From Chloroflexota bacterium (GTDB taxonomy: Bacteria; Chloroflexota; Anaerolineae; UBA1429), in NCBI GenBank assembly GCA_012719135.1, contig JAAYAW010000014.1, positions 1 through 52,504 of the forward strand: DNA of 52,504 nt. Direction: 5' to 3'. The translations under genes and the position numbers were made by a program. This document shows, piece after piece, positions 1 to 8,092 of the stretch (its first letter is position 1; each line of letters begins with the position of its first letter). The notes under the pieces were generated by a model. The model was given only the letters and a program-made list of their open reading frames with translations. It was not told where the DNA came from and did not search any database.

Positions 1-583
1 AATTCGGGTATAGAGTCTTACATGAACCACCTTGCACTTGCCCCTGCAGAGCGGGAGCGATGCGGTTCTCAGGCGCATGGGTCGCGCCATGGATGTGCGC
101 GACTACCGGGCGCTCGTCAAGCAGATACGGGCTCGCGTGCGAGCGATCACCCTGTCCACCGATCTGATCGTGGGCTTCCCCGGCGAGTCGCTGAAGGACC
201 ATGAGGCCACACTCTCGCTGGTGGAGGAGCTTGCGCTGGCTCGGCTGCACGTCTTTCGATTCTCGCCACGGCAGCGTACACCGGCCGCCCTCATGGATGG
301 CCAGGTTCCGAGCCAGATGGCCCAGGTTCGTGCGCGTGAGCTATCGGCATGTGGCCGCGCGTTGGCTGGCACCTGGCACAGAGAGCATGTTGGTCGAGTA
401 GCGCGGGTGCTCTTTGAGTCGCCGGCCTCCCGCGACGGGCAACGCGGCTGGACCGGCCTGACGGAGAATTACCTGCGGGTGTGGGTCCCCTCGGAGCCTG
501 GCCTGGGCAACCAGATCCGCGCCGTCCTCTGTACCTCGGCGGATGACGACGGCCTGGAGGGCACGCTCCTGGCTGAATGTTAA
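1..583 (+). CDS. MtaB/MiaB-like tRNA methylthiotransferase, C-terminal part (5' end missing or frameshifted)
   Basis: C-terminal third of a radical SAM methylthiotransferase, the enzyme family that adds a methylthio group to position 37 adenosine derivatives of tRNA. The segment begins with the family hallmark HLPLQSGSD followed by VLRRMGR, continues with a DLIVGFPGES motif, and ends in a TRAM-like RNA-binding stretch of about 60 residues (from GRVARVLFE). The N-terminal cluster-binding half lies outside the window. This frame is open only from about base 26: an in-frame TAG (11-13) and TGA (23-25) precede it. Bases 1-30 read sensibly in the neighbouring frame (NSGIESYMNH), so a frameshift or end-of-sequence error near base 30 is likely. 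MtaB (t6A methylthiotransferase) is the best guess; MiaB or RimO paralogues cannot be excluded. Confidence 0.82.
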
Positions 584-743
584 GGACACCTCGCCCTGTA
601 CGCGAGAGGCTCTCCGCGGCCACGACGGCCTGAGAGCAGACGCGCCCTGCTAGCTTCTTCCTCTTGCTGCGGTCCGCAACCCAACTCGCTCCCTTGCGTA
701 GTGTGTGGTGTAACCAAGGCACATGATTCGAGGAGATGACAGC

Positions 744-1004
744 ATGTCCGAACCGTTTGACATCGATCAGGCCCCGTCCGCCGCCTCCCCGGCACCGTCC
801 AAGCCCAGTCTTTGGGACAAGGCGGTCAACACCTGGAATACGCTCTGCAAGCAGTCACTGATCATCGCGCGCAGGGGCGAGACGTTCATGCAGCTTCCGC
901 TGCCCGTAGCGGTTATCGCGACGGTCGCCTTCCCCCATCTCGCCGCAGTGATCCTGGTGCTTGGGATCGTACTGGGCTACTCGTTCAGCGTCGTCAACAA
1001 GTGA
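744..1004 (+). CDS. Small DUF4342-like membrane-associated protein
   Basis: An 86-residue protein of unknown function. The ATG at 744 is preferred over the in-frame ATG at 723 because a GAGGAG ribosome-binding site lies about 8 bases upstream of 744. The N-terminal 25 residues are rich in Ala, Pro and Ser. They are followed by a short basic region and the segment ETFMQLPLPVAVIATVAF, which resembles the EGQTVMELPLTLA segment of the next gene. The last 35 residues are strongly hydrophobic and probably membrane-embedded. The similarity in the middle and the tandem position suggest it is a diverged relative of the downstream DUF4342 protein. No catalytic residues are evident. Confidence 0.75.
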   Translation: MSEPFDIDQAPSAASPAPSKPSLWDKAVNTWNTLCKQSLIIARRGETFMQLPLPVAVIATVAFPHLAAVILVLGIVLGYSFSVVNK

Positions 1005-1040
1005 CCGTCTGGGCATCGCTCAGAGCGTAAAGGAGGGACC

Positions 1041-1352
1041 ATGTCCGAGCCATTCTCTGCCGAGCAGGAAGAGAGCGTGCGCCGCGAAGAGATCAAGCTG
1101 GATGGCTCCGAGCTGGTAGCCAAGGTCAAGGAACTGCTCCATCAGAGCAACATTCGTCGCATCGTGATCAAACATGAGGGGCAGACGGTAATGGAGCTGC
1201 CGCTCACGCTCGCCGCGGTGGGTGTCGTGTTCGCACCCATGTTGGCAGCCCTGGGCGCCTTTGCCGCCCTGGTCAGCGATTGCTCAATCGTGGTGGAGCG
1301 CATCGTCGAGGAGAACGACACCGCTGGCGAAGCCAGCGAGCCCTCGGCATAG
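1041..1352 (+). CDS. DUF4342 domain protein
   Basis: A 103-residue protein matching the DUF4342 pattern: an acidic N-terminus, then EEIKLDGSELVAKVKELLHQ, a NIRRIVIKHEGQT strand region, and a hydrophobic PLTLAAVGVVFAPMLAALGA segment ending in an acidic tail. The function of the family is unknown. Some members are joined to UBA-like domains, which are not seen here. It starts 36 bases after the preceding small gene behind a perfect AGGAGG site, so the two are probably co-transcribed and may form a hetero-oligomeric membrane-associated pair (inference). A hairpin downstream separates it from the convergent glycosidase gene. Confidence 0.85.
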   Translation: MSEPFSAEQEESVRREEIKLDGSELVAKVKELLHQSNIRRIVIKHEGQTVMELPLTLAAVGVVFAPMLAALGAFAALVSDCSIVVERIVEENDTAGEASEPSA

Positions 1353-1414
1353 AGGCGACGCGAGCAGAGCGCTCGCGATCGCGTCCACCTATCGCACCCC
1401 CCTCCCCGGGAGTG

Positions 1415-1451
1415 AAAGGGCGGGAGGAGCACCGCTCCTCCTGCCTCCTTT
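1415..1451. terminator. Bidirectional hairpin terminator between convergent genes
   Basis: Near-perfect inverted repeat: AAAGG-GCGGGAGGAGC pairs with GCTCCTCCTGC-CTCCTTT across an ACC loop. One arm begins with AAA and the other ends with TTT, so it can act on transcripts from both the DUF4342 gene and the opposing GH20 gene. The T-tract is short. Confidence 0.65.
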
Positions 1452-1467
1452 GCCCCCCTGCCACGGG

Positions 1468-3507
1468 CTACAGGGTTGGGTTGATCTCTCGCATCTGCCG
1501 CCAGAAGCGTTGCCCCAAGTACTCGTAGCGTGGCGTCGCGGCCAGATAGGCATCGGTATCTAGCGCGGCATGCTCCTCGCGAGCGATCGCCATGAGCCAG
1601 TCGCGGGCCAGGCCGAACCGCTCGCTCAGAGCCTCAAGCGCGCCCAGATGTTGCGCGATCTCCGAGGGGCGGGCGCGCCCAAGCCAGAGGGCCTCAAACG
1701 CCTGTCTCAGCGGAACCAGGTCGTCGGCGAGTTCCTGCAGGGCGGCCGCGGCGTGCTGAGCTACGTCCCCGATACATTTGCCCCCGGAAGCGAGTGAGGC
1801 GCGTATCTGCCGTGTTAGCTTCGCCTTGCGAGCCGCAAACGCCATCCAGGCGCAGGAGTGGCTCATCTCCTCCAGCGTGTGGCGATCCCGGCTGAACGCC
1901 CAGGCGGAGCGGAAGGCGGCCATGGCTCCGGCCGTGACCGCTAGAATGGCGTCCAGCGTCTCATCGGGCAGCGCGTCGGGCACCGGCCCAGCCAGGGGTT
2001 CGTCCAGCAGCATGTGGATGCTGTTGCTATTGTTCGGGCGAGGCATGCCCGACAGCGTGTTCAGCGCGCCGAGGGCGCGGACGGACTCGATGACCTGCGC
2101 TCCCTCCGGCCCAAACCAGAGAGGCCCGAAGCGGCCGTCAAACTCATCATCCGTCGTCGTTCCACCGGACCAGGCCTGCGCCGCCCCGAAGGCATACCCG
2201 TACCAGGATAGCCCCAGAGGTTGGTAGTGCCCGTGATCGCCCCAATCCGTGTTGAGCATCCCCTCCGCGCCGCGCTCCGCCCCCTGGCGCACCAGGTTGC
2301 GGATGTTCCCATTGGCGTTCTCGATCCTGGGAAAGAGCGTGTTCCAAGAGGACGTCCCCGGGCAGACCCAGAACCGACGGCCACTCTGCGCAAAGACGTC
2401 CAGCGAGGAATAGCTCTCCTGCGCCTCATAGTGCCAGTCCAACAGCGTGACGTCATCGGGCAGTTCACCAACCAATTCCGGATGGTGCAGCAGGATATCC
2501 CCCCAGAACTGGACCCGGCAACCTCGCGCGCTGGCGAGATCGTGGAGCCGGAGGAGATGCCCCAGATACACACGCCCGACACCGATCTCTGCCGCCAGCG
2601 AGGCGGAGCGCCCCAGGCCCAGATCCCAGGTTTCGTCGCATCCGGCGTTCAGCGTGCGGCAACTGAACGACGGCAGCATGTCATCCAGGAGATTGCCCAG
2701 AAGGGCGTAAGTGCCTTCGTCGACGGGCGTGAGCGTCCAGGGTACGGCCGATTCAGCCAGGTGAGCATACTGGGGCAGGCTGAGCAGATGGCTGCAGTGG
2801 CCAAAGCAGTTCAGGTTGGGCATCAGTTGCACGCCCTGCTCACGAGCATAGCGATCCAGCACCAGCATGTCCTCGCTGGTGAGGGGATCGGTTCCCCTCC
2901 CGATCGCGGGGTGTGACACAAAGTCAAAGGTGTGTTCGGTGTACAGCTGGAGCACGTTCATCTTGAAGAAAGCCAGGCAATCGACGATCTCCTTGAGCGT
3001 CTGAAGCGTGGGGACCTTGCCGCGGGAGACATCGAGCATCACCCCCCGGTAGGCAAGTGCCGGCCAATCCAGGATCTCGCAGGCGGGCCAGTAGGAACCC
3101 TCCAGGCGGGCGATCTGCCGCAGAGTCTGGATCGCATGGCGGAGCGCCACGGCGCCTTCACCGGCGGCAATGACTCGCTCCGGGGAAATCGAGATCGCAT
3201 AGGCCTCCGGGCCATGGGCGGCCAGGCCCTCACCGGCGAGCGACTCGCCCAGGTACGCGCGTCCGGCCTCCACGTCGCCACAGAGAACGATGATGTTTTC
3301 GCCTCTGGGCACACGAGCGCCTTGCACCACTTTGGGGCGCTGGCCGGTGCGCTCCCGGATCTCATCCGCCAGCTGGGCGGCTGAGCCGTACACCTCCTCG
3401 TTACAGGAGGGCAGGAGCAGTATCAGCGTGTGCTCATCGACGCAGAAACGGCCATCGGTGCTGCGTATCTCCCTCGGTATGGGTAGTATGCCTGCTGCCT
3501 CTGCCAT
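1468..3507 (-). CDS. Family GH20 beta-N-acetylhexosaminidase-like glycoside hydrolase
   Basis: A 679-residue protein with the GH20 plan: an N-terminal GH20b-like alpha/beta domain (about residues 1-140), then a TIM barrel starting at LAYRGVMLDVSRGKVP. The catalytic Asp-Glu pair of substrate-assisted GH20 enzymes is D291-E292 in NAGCDETWDLGLGRS. The motif resembles GcnA-type members more than the classic HxGGDE form. No signal peptide is visible, so it probably acts in the cytoplasm on imported N-acetylhexosaminides. GAGGAGG lies about 7 bases before the ATG. It is the last gene of a minus-strand cluster with LarA and an enolase-superfamily enzyme. The about 240-residue helical C-terminus is not assigned. 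Confidence 0.85.
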   Translation of the reverse strand: MAEAAGILPIPREIRSTDGRFCVDEHTLILLLPSCNEEVYGSAAQLADEIRERTGQRPKVVQGARVPRGENIIVLCGDVEAGRAYLGESLAGEGLAAHGPEAYAISISPERVIAAGEGAVALRHAIQTLRQIARLEGSYWPACEILDWPALAYRGVMLDVSRGKVPTLQTLKEIVDCLAFFKMNVLQLYTEHTFDFVSHPAIGRGTDPLTSEDMLVLDRYAREQGVQLMPNLNCFGHCSHLLSLPQYAHLAESAVPWTLTPVDEGTYALLGNLLDDMLPSFSCRTLNAGCDETWDLGLGRSASLAAEIGVGRVYLGHLLRLHDLASARGCRVQFWGDILLHHPELVGELPDDVTLLDWHYEAQESYSSLDVFAQSGRRFWVCPGTSSWNTLFPRIENANGNIRNLVRQGAERGAEGMLNTDWGDHGHYQPLGLSWYGYAFGAAQAWSGGTTTDDEFDGRFGPLWFGPEGAQVIESVRALGALNTLSGMPRPNNSNSIHMLLDEPLAGPVPDALPDETLDAILAVTAGAMAAFRSAWAFSRDRHTLEEMSHSCAWMAFAARKAKLTRQIRASLASGGKCIGDVAQHAAAALQELADDLVPLRQAFEALWLGRARPSEIAQHLGALEALSERFGLARDWLMAIAREEHAALDTDAYLAATPRYEYLGQRFWRQMREINPTL

Positions 3508-3523
3508 TATGGCCCTCCTCGGG

Positions 3524-4792
3524 CTAGGCCCGGATGTAGGGGATGCTCTGGGGGCCCTCCGGCATCACGAGCAGGCGCGTCTCTGGGCCGTGCCGTTCAA
3601 GCTCCCGTGCGATCGTCGCTTCGATATCATGCGTCGGCTCAAAGAGCATCTCCCGGATTTGCTCGTCGGCCAGTCCGTCGCTGTAGACGTAGACGGATGC
3701 CGCCTGCATGATCTGAGCATGCAGCTGTGCCTCCCATTGGTCGTGGCAGCGGAATCCCGGTGCAGCGATCATCTCTAGTATGCCCTCCGGCGAGGCGCCC
3801 TCCACCACAAGGCGGCGGTACTCGCCATAATCCGGGATCCCGCCTCGGCATTCGCTGGCGATGATGATGCTCCCCCCCGGCCGGACGACCTGCATCGCGG
3901 CCGAGAGGCCCTTGATGGTCTGGTAGAGATTGATGTCTAGCGGGTATCCGCTATTGGTGGTGAGCACCACCTCATACTGGCCATCCACGGGCACCATCGC
4001 GTGCGAGCGGACCAGGGAAACGCCCTCCGCGTGGGCTCTCTCCATATCCCCCGCGTACACGCCGGTGATCTGGCCCAACCTGTTGAGGGTGACGTTGACG
4101 CTAAAGCTCGGGCGAACGATGCGGGCAAAGGCCCGCATCTCCTCCCATACCGGGTTGCCCTCCACGACGCCCCAGGTGGCGCGCGGATCGCCCAGCATCG
4201 CATAGCCATGGTTATCCATGATGCTCTCGATGCCTGCCACCCCCGGCAGGACTGCCTTGGGTCCGCCGCTGAACCCGGCAAAGATGTGTGGCTCGATGAA
4301 TCCCGTGAGTATCCGGTAGTCGGCCTCGTAGAACAGGCGGTTCACGAGCACGCGGTGGCCCTGCGGCGTGCGTCCCAGATCCACAAGGTTCTCGGTGTCC
4401 CACGCGTCGTGGTTGACGATGCGATATCGCTCCACAACGTCGCGGCCGAGCATCCCGATGAGCTCATCGCGCGTGTTCGCCATGTGCGTCCCTGTGGCGT
4501 TGATCAATACGACTTGTTCAGGGGGGACGACCCGCGCGATCTCCTCCAGTAGAACCGGCAGCACTCGGTCGCTCGGCATTGGCCGCGTGATGTCGCTGAA
4601 CACGATCGACACCCTGTCGGCAGGCCGGAGGGCGTCCACCAGAGGGGCGGCGCCGATGGGTTGGGCCAGAGCGTTACGGAGCGCGGCCGGTTCGTCCGGC
4701 AGACCCGCAAGCTCCCTTGGCAGGATCACGGTGGCGTCATCCGGTACGCGTACACGCAAGCCGGAACGGCCGTACTTGAGATCTACAAACAT
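3524..4792 (-). CDS. LarA-family nickel-pincer nucleotide-dependent racemase/epimerase
   Basis: A 422-residue member of the LarA family (DUF2088), whose founder racemises lactate using a nickel pincer cofactor tethered to lysine. Here ATGTH gives H103, IEPHIFAGFSGGPKAVLPG gives H169 and K179, and DNHGYAM gives H195. In Lactobacillus LarA the key residues are H108, H174, K184 and H200, so the spacing is conserved exactly. AAGGAG precedes the ATG. The gene sits between an enolase-superfamily dehydratase and a GH20 hydrolase, so its substrate may be a sugar acid rather than lactate (inference). The cofactor-synthesis genes larB, larC and larE are not in the window and must be elsewhere if the enzyme is active. 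Confidence 0.92.
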   Translation of the reverse strand: MFVDLKYGRSGLRVRVPDDATVILPRELAGLPDEPAALRNALAQPIGAAPLVDALRPADRVSIVFSDITRPMPSDRVLPVLLEEIARVVPPEQVVLINATGTHMANTRDELIGMLGRDVVERYRIVNHDAWDTENLVDLGRTPQGHRVLVNRLFYEADYRILTGFIEPHIFAGFSGGPKAVLPGVAGIESIMDNHGYAMLGDPRATWGVVEGNPVWEEMRAFARIVRPSFSVNVTLNRLGQITGVYAGDMERAHAEGVSLVRSHAMVPVDGQYEVVLTTNSGYPLDINLYQTIKGLSAAMQVVRPGGSIIIASECRGGIPDYGEYRRLVVEGASPEGILEMIAAPGFRCHDQWEAQLHAQIMQAASVYVYSDGLADEQIREMLFEPTHDIEATIARELERHGPETRLLVMPEGPQSIPYIRA

Positions 4793-4872
4793 CAGGATCT
4801 CCTTGGCGATAGATCGGTCCCAGCCCTCCAGTTCGATCAGCCAGCCTACGGGTGGGCGGCGATACCTGGGGG

Positions 4873-6105
4873 CTATCGGAAGCGGATGTGCCCGGCATAC
4901 CCCGGGCGGCCATAGTCATCCGGATCGAAACGGTGTTCACGGATGTAGGCCTCGCTAAAGGCCACGCCGATCCCCGGCGTTGCCGGCAGGTCGAGGAACC
5001 GCGGATCGTACCGGTAGCCACCGGGCATGGTATCCTCGAGCACGCCCTTGAGCTGGATGTGGTACTCGCACATCAGCAGGTTCGGCAGCGTTGACCCCAC
5101 GTGCGCGCCCGCGAGCAGCGTCACGGGCCCGTTCCATTCGTGCGGCGCCACCGTGACATAGTAGGCATCCGCCATGGCCCCGATCTTTTTCATCTCCGTG
5201 ATGCCGCCCACATGGGCCACATCGGGCTGGATGATCCGGCAGCAGCGTTGTTCCAGGGCATCCCGGAAGTCGACGCGCTGGAACAGCCGCTCGCCTGTTG
5301 CCACGGGCAACTCCGTGGCCCGCTGCACCTCTCGAGCCTCCGGGAGGCTTTCCGGCGCGACTGGCTCCTCGATCCAGAAGGGATCCAGCGGCGCAAGGGC
5401 TCGGGCAATGCGCAGGGCGCTGGCCACGTTGAAGCGGGCGTGCATCTCCACACAGATCCGGTAGTCCGGGCCTCCTCCCTCGCGGATCTGCGCAATGATA
5501 TCTGTGGCATGGCGCAGGGCAAAGGGTGAGATCTCGCGGCCATAGCCCGGCTCGCGAGGAAAGGGATCGAGTTTGCCCGCCAGGATACCCTGGGCGACCA
5601 GTCCGCGCGTGGCTTCCACATAGCCCCGCCGCATGCGGCCTTCGGCGAAGGCCTCTGCGTCCTCAACGTCATCCCAGGGGTGGTGGTATATCGGCACCCG
5701 GTCATGAACCCTGCCACCCAAGAGAGCGTATACCGGCAAGCCAGTCTTTTGGCCGACCAGATCCCAGAGGGCGATATCAATGGCACTGATCGCGGCCTGA
5801 TTGACGCCGCTGCGGCTGAACTCGGAGGCCCGATACAGGCCCACCCAGAGCTTTTCGATATCCCAGGCGGACTGGCCGATCAGACTGTTGCCAAAGTGGC
5901 GAATGGCGGCGCATACCGGCCCGGGGGTGCCAATCCCCTCTCCCAGGCCGACGAGGCCTTCCTCTGTCCTGATCCTGCAAAAGGTCCACACCGTGGAGGC
6001 GGGCTTGGTGGGAACGAGCAGGCTGAACGGCTCAACCGATCGGATCCGGAGGCCGCGTCCATCCTCGGCGCGGCTCTCCTCAAGAGACGTCAGCTCCTGA
6101 GTCAT
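4873..6105 (-). CDS. Enolase-superfamily sugar-acid dehydratase (mandelate racemase / galactonate dehydratase-like)
   Basis: A 410-residue mandelate racemase-type member of the enolase superfamily, with an N-terminal capping domain (about 20-135) and a modified TIM barrel. Likely magnesium ligands are E220 in CVEMHARFN, a Glu of WIEEPV (246/247) and E272 in TGERLF. H222 and the D295/H322 pair (QPDVAHVGG, APHEWNGP) resemble the acid-base residues of D-galactonate dehydratase-like enzymes. The first ligand is Glu where DgoD has Asp. It probably dehydrates an aldonic or uronic acid to a 2-keto-3-deoxy acid. AGGAAGGGG lies before the ATG. It is the first gene of a unit with LarA (80-base gap) and GH20. 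The exact substrate cannot be read from sequence. Confidence 0.85.
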   Translation of the reverse strand: MTQELTSLEESRAEDGRGLRIRSVEPFSLLVPTKPASTVWTFCRIRTEEGLVGLGEGIGTPGPVCAAIRHFGNSLIGQSAWDIEKLWVGLYRASEFSRSGVNQAAISAIDIALWDLVGQKTGLPVYALLGGRVHDRVPIYHHPWDDVEDAEAFAEGRMRRGYVEATRGLVAQGILAGKLDPFPREPGYGREISPFALRHATDIIAQIREGGGPDYRICVEMHARFNVASALRIARALAPLDPFWIEEPVAPESLPEAREVQRATELPVATGERLFQRVDFRDALEQRCCRIIQPDVAHVGGITEMKKIGAMADAYYVTVAPHEWNGPVTLLAGAHVGSTLPNLLMCEYHIQLKGVLEDTMPGGYRYDPRFLDLPATPGIGVAFSEAYIREHRFDPDDYGRPGYAGHIRFR

Positions 6106-6223
6106 GGTAGAGTCCCCTTCCTGGCCCTGTCGCTTGGCGGCGGCTGCCGCGCGACGAGGATACTCGCTCTCTGCGCTGGACGCCAGCGCCGCTCGGCTGC
6201 TGCCCGAAGGACGCCAGCGATGC

Positions 6224-6229
6224 TATAAT
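6224..6229 (+). promoter_or_regulatory. Probable -10 element (TATAAT) for the VOC gene
   Basis: A consensus TATAAT 45 bases before the VOC start codon, in the divergent gap from the dehydratase gene. No good -35 hexamer lies 16-18 bases upstream (TGCCCG at 17), so an activator or an extended upstream element may be needed. Confidence 0.5.
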
Positions 6230-6273
6230 GTCGCCGTCGGTCGTTGAGCGGATACCTCAAAGGAGAGCCTATC

Positions 6274-6699
6274 ATGAGCGATCAGAGCAGTGCCAGGATC
6301 GTCAGCTGTCTTGCCCACGTTTGCTTCACCGTGTCAGATCTTCAGCGTTCAGTGGACTTTTACTGCGGCCAGCTGGGCCTGCGACGGGCGTTCGAGCTTC
6401 GCCGGCCCGATGGTACCTGGCACGGCCAGTACATTCACGTGGGTGGGCGCAACTTTATCGAGTTGTTTGCAGGCAACCTATCTGACAAGGCGGAAGGGCA
6501 GTCCTACGGGCACATCTGTCTGGAAGTCGAAGATATCGAACGAACGGTCTCCGTGCTGACGGAGCGGGGCGTAGAGTGCACGCCGATCAAGCTCGGAGGT
6601 GACGGTGCCTACCAGTCCTGGCTGGCCGATCCCGATGGCAACCGCATCGAGCTGCACCAGTACACACCGGAGGCGAAGCAGGGCGGCTTTTTGGAGTAG
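6274..6699 (+). CDS. VOC-family (glyoxalase/dioxygenase-fold) protein
   Basis: A 141-residue single vicinal-oxygen-chelate fold protein with two beta-alpha-beta-beta-beta modules. Candidate metal ligands are the His in LAHVCFTV, the Glu in FIELF, the His in GHICLEV and the Glu in NRIELHQY, the spacing typical of metal-dependent VOC enzymes. The ATG at 6274 follows AGGAGAG, so the longer in-frame reading from further upstream is not used. The family includes glyoxalase I, methylmalonyl-CoA epimerase and ring-cleaving dioxygenases. The short single-module form does not discriminate between them. It stands alone between a divergent sugar-acid operon and the GH4 operon. Confidence 0.85.
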   Translation: MSDQSSARIVSCLAHVCFTVSDLQRSVDFYCGQLGLRRAFELRRPDGTWHGQYIHVGGRNFIELFAGNLSDKAEGQSYGHICLEVEDIERTVSVLTERGVECTPIKLGGDGAYQSWLADPDGNRIELHQYTPEAKQGGFLE

Positions 6700-6724
6700 G
6701 CCGATCTCGTTCGGGGCAGTGAGT

Positions 6725-6745
6725 CGGGCTCTGCTGCCCGTTCAG
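6725..6745 (+). terminator. Possible weak terminator after the VOC gene
   Basis: CGGGC-TCTGCT-GCCCG hairpin followed by TTCAG, 25 bases after the VOC stop codon. The stem is only 5 bp and there is no real T-tract, so the call is tentative. Confidence 0.25.
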
Positions 6746-6826
6746 CGATGATGTAGAGGGATGGCTTCACGTGTGGCGCCCCGTGGGCGGGGCGTGTTCT
6801 TCGACGAGGAAGGCAGGAGGAGAGAG

Positions 6827-8092
6827 ATGGCACGGATCGTCCTGGTTGGCGCGGGCAGTGCGCAGTTCGGCCTCGGAACGCTGGCCGACATCTTCCGCAG
6901 CAGCGTTTTGGAAGGCAGCACCGTGGTGCTGCATGATATCAACCCATCCGCGCTGGCGCGCGTGCACCAACTCGGAACAGAGTATGTCGCAGAGCACCAT
7001 CTCCCCTACGTAGTAGAAGCCACGGCCGATCGGGCTGAGGCGCTCAAGGGTGCGGGGTACGTGATCATCTCCGTCGAGGTGGGCGATCGCTTTCACCTCT
7101 GGGAGATGGACTGGCGTATCCCTCAGCAGTATGGCTTTCGGCAGGTCTATGGCGAGAACGGCGGCCCAGGTGGGCTGTTCCACTCCCTGCGGATCATCCC
7201 GCAGATCCTGGCCATTTGCGGCGACGTCATGCGGATCTGCCCCGATGCCTGGGTGCTCAACTTTTCCAATCCCATGAGCCGTATCTGCACCACAATCCTG
7301 CACAAGTACCCGGATCTCCATCTGGTGGGCCTCTGCCATGAGATCGCGTCGCTGGGCAAGCATCTCCCCAGCATCCTCGGGCGCCCGCTCGAGGACCTTG
7401 AACTGGTCGCCGGGGGGCTGAATCACTTTTCCATGCTGTTGGAGGCGCGCTACAGGGATACCGGCGCGGACGCCTATCCCGATATCCGCGCGGGCATTCC
7501 GGCGTACTTTTCGGGCACTGCAGAGCGCGGGCTGTTCATGGAGCTCTTCCGACGCTACGATCTGCTGCCGATCACCACGGACAGCCACTTGGGAGAGTAC
7601 ATCCAGTGGGCGTACGACGTCGTGGATCATGAAGGGATACTGGATTTCTACAACGGCTACAAAGAGTACTGCTTGGCCCGCGCTCCGGAGGAGGGCTACA
7701 CCCTGGAGCACTTTAACGAGGGCGAGCGTGTGATTCCGATCGTCGAGGCGATGGTCTCCGGCACGCCGGCGCACGAGGGGGCTCTCAACCTGCCGAATCG
7801 CGGTCTGATCGACAAGCTCCCCGACGACATCGTCGTTGAGGTCCCCGGTATGATCGATGCCTCGGGCGTGCACGGCAGGCCGCTGGGGACGCTGCCAGCC
7901 GGCTTTCTTGGGCTGCTTCAGAACCAGGTGGCGATCCACGAGCTCACCGCGGAGGCGGTCCTCACCGGCTCGAAGAAGGTGGTCATGCAGGCCCTGTTGG
8001 CCGATTTGAACGTCACGGCCGTGCGGCCGGCGGAGGAGATGCTGGAGACGATTCTGAGGCAGCAGAGCCAGTATCTCGGGTACATCCACTGA
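6827..8092 (+). CDS. Glycoside hydrolase family 4 (NAD- and metal-dependent) enzyme
   Basis: A 421-residue GH4 protein. GH4 enzymes cleave glycosides by transient NAD+-dependent oxidation at C3 with a divalent metal. The Rossmann start is MARIVLVGAGSAQFG. NFSNPMS (about 145-151) is the conserved Asn-Pro-Met substrate loop. C170 in GLCHE and H200 in GLNHF match the Cys/His metal ligands of the family. The ATG at 6827 follows AGGAGGAGAG and is chosen over an upstream in-frame start. It overlaps the next gene by one base (TGATG), so it heads a co-transcribed unit. No PTS genes are nearby, so a phosphorylated substrate is not implied. Alpha-glucosidase, alpha-galactosidase and alpha-uronidase activities all remain possible. 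Confidence 0.9.
   Translation: MARIVLVGAGSAQFGLGTLADIFRSSVLEGSTVVLHDINPSALARVHQLGTEYVAEHHLPYVVEATADRAEALKGAGYVIISVEVGDRFHLWEMDWRIPQQYGFRQVYGENGGPGGLFHSLRIIPQILAICGDVMRICPDAWVLNFSNPMSRICTTILHKYPDLHLVGLCHEIASLGKHLPSILGRPLEDLELVAGGLNHFSMLLEARYRDTGADAYPDIRAGIPAYFSGTAERGLFMELFRRYDLLPITTDSHLGEYIQWAYDVVDHEGILDFYNGYKEYCLARAPEEGYTLEHFNEGERVIPIVEAMVSGTPAHEGALNLPNRGLIDKLPDDIVVEVPGMIDASGVHGRPLGTLPAGFLGLLQNQVAIHELTAEAVLTGSKKVVMQALLADLNVTAVRPAEEMLETILRQQSQYLGYIH

Noticed and set aside
6761-6826. An N-terminal extension of the GH4 protein
   Set aside because: The conserved Rossmann start MARIVLVGAG follows directly at 6827 behind AGGAGGAGAG.
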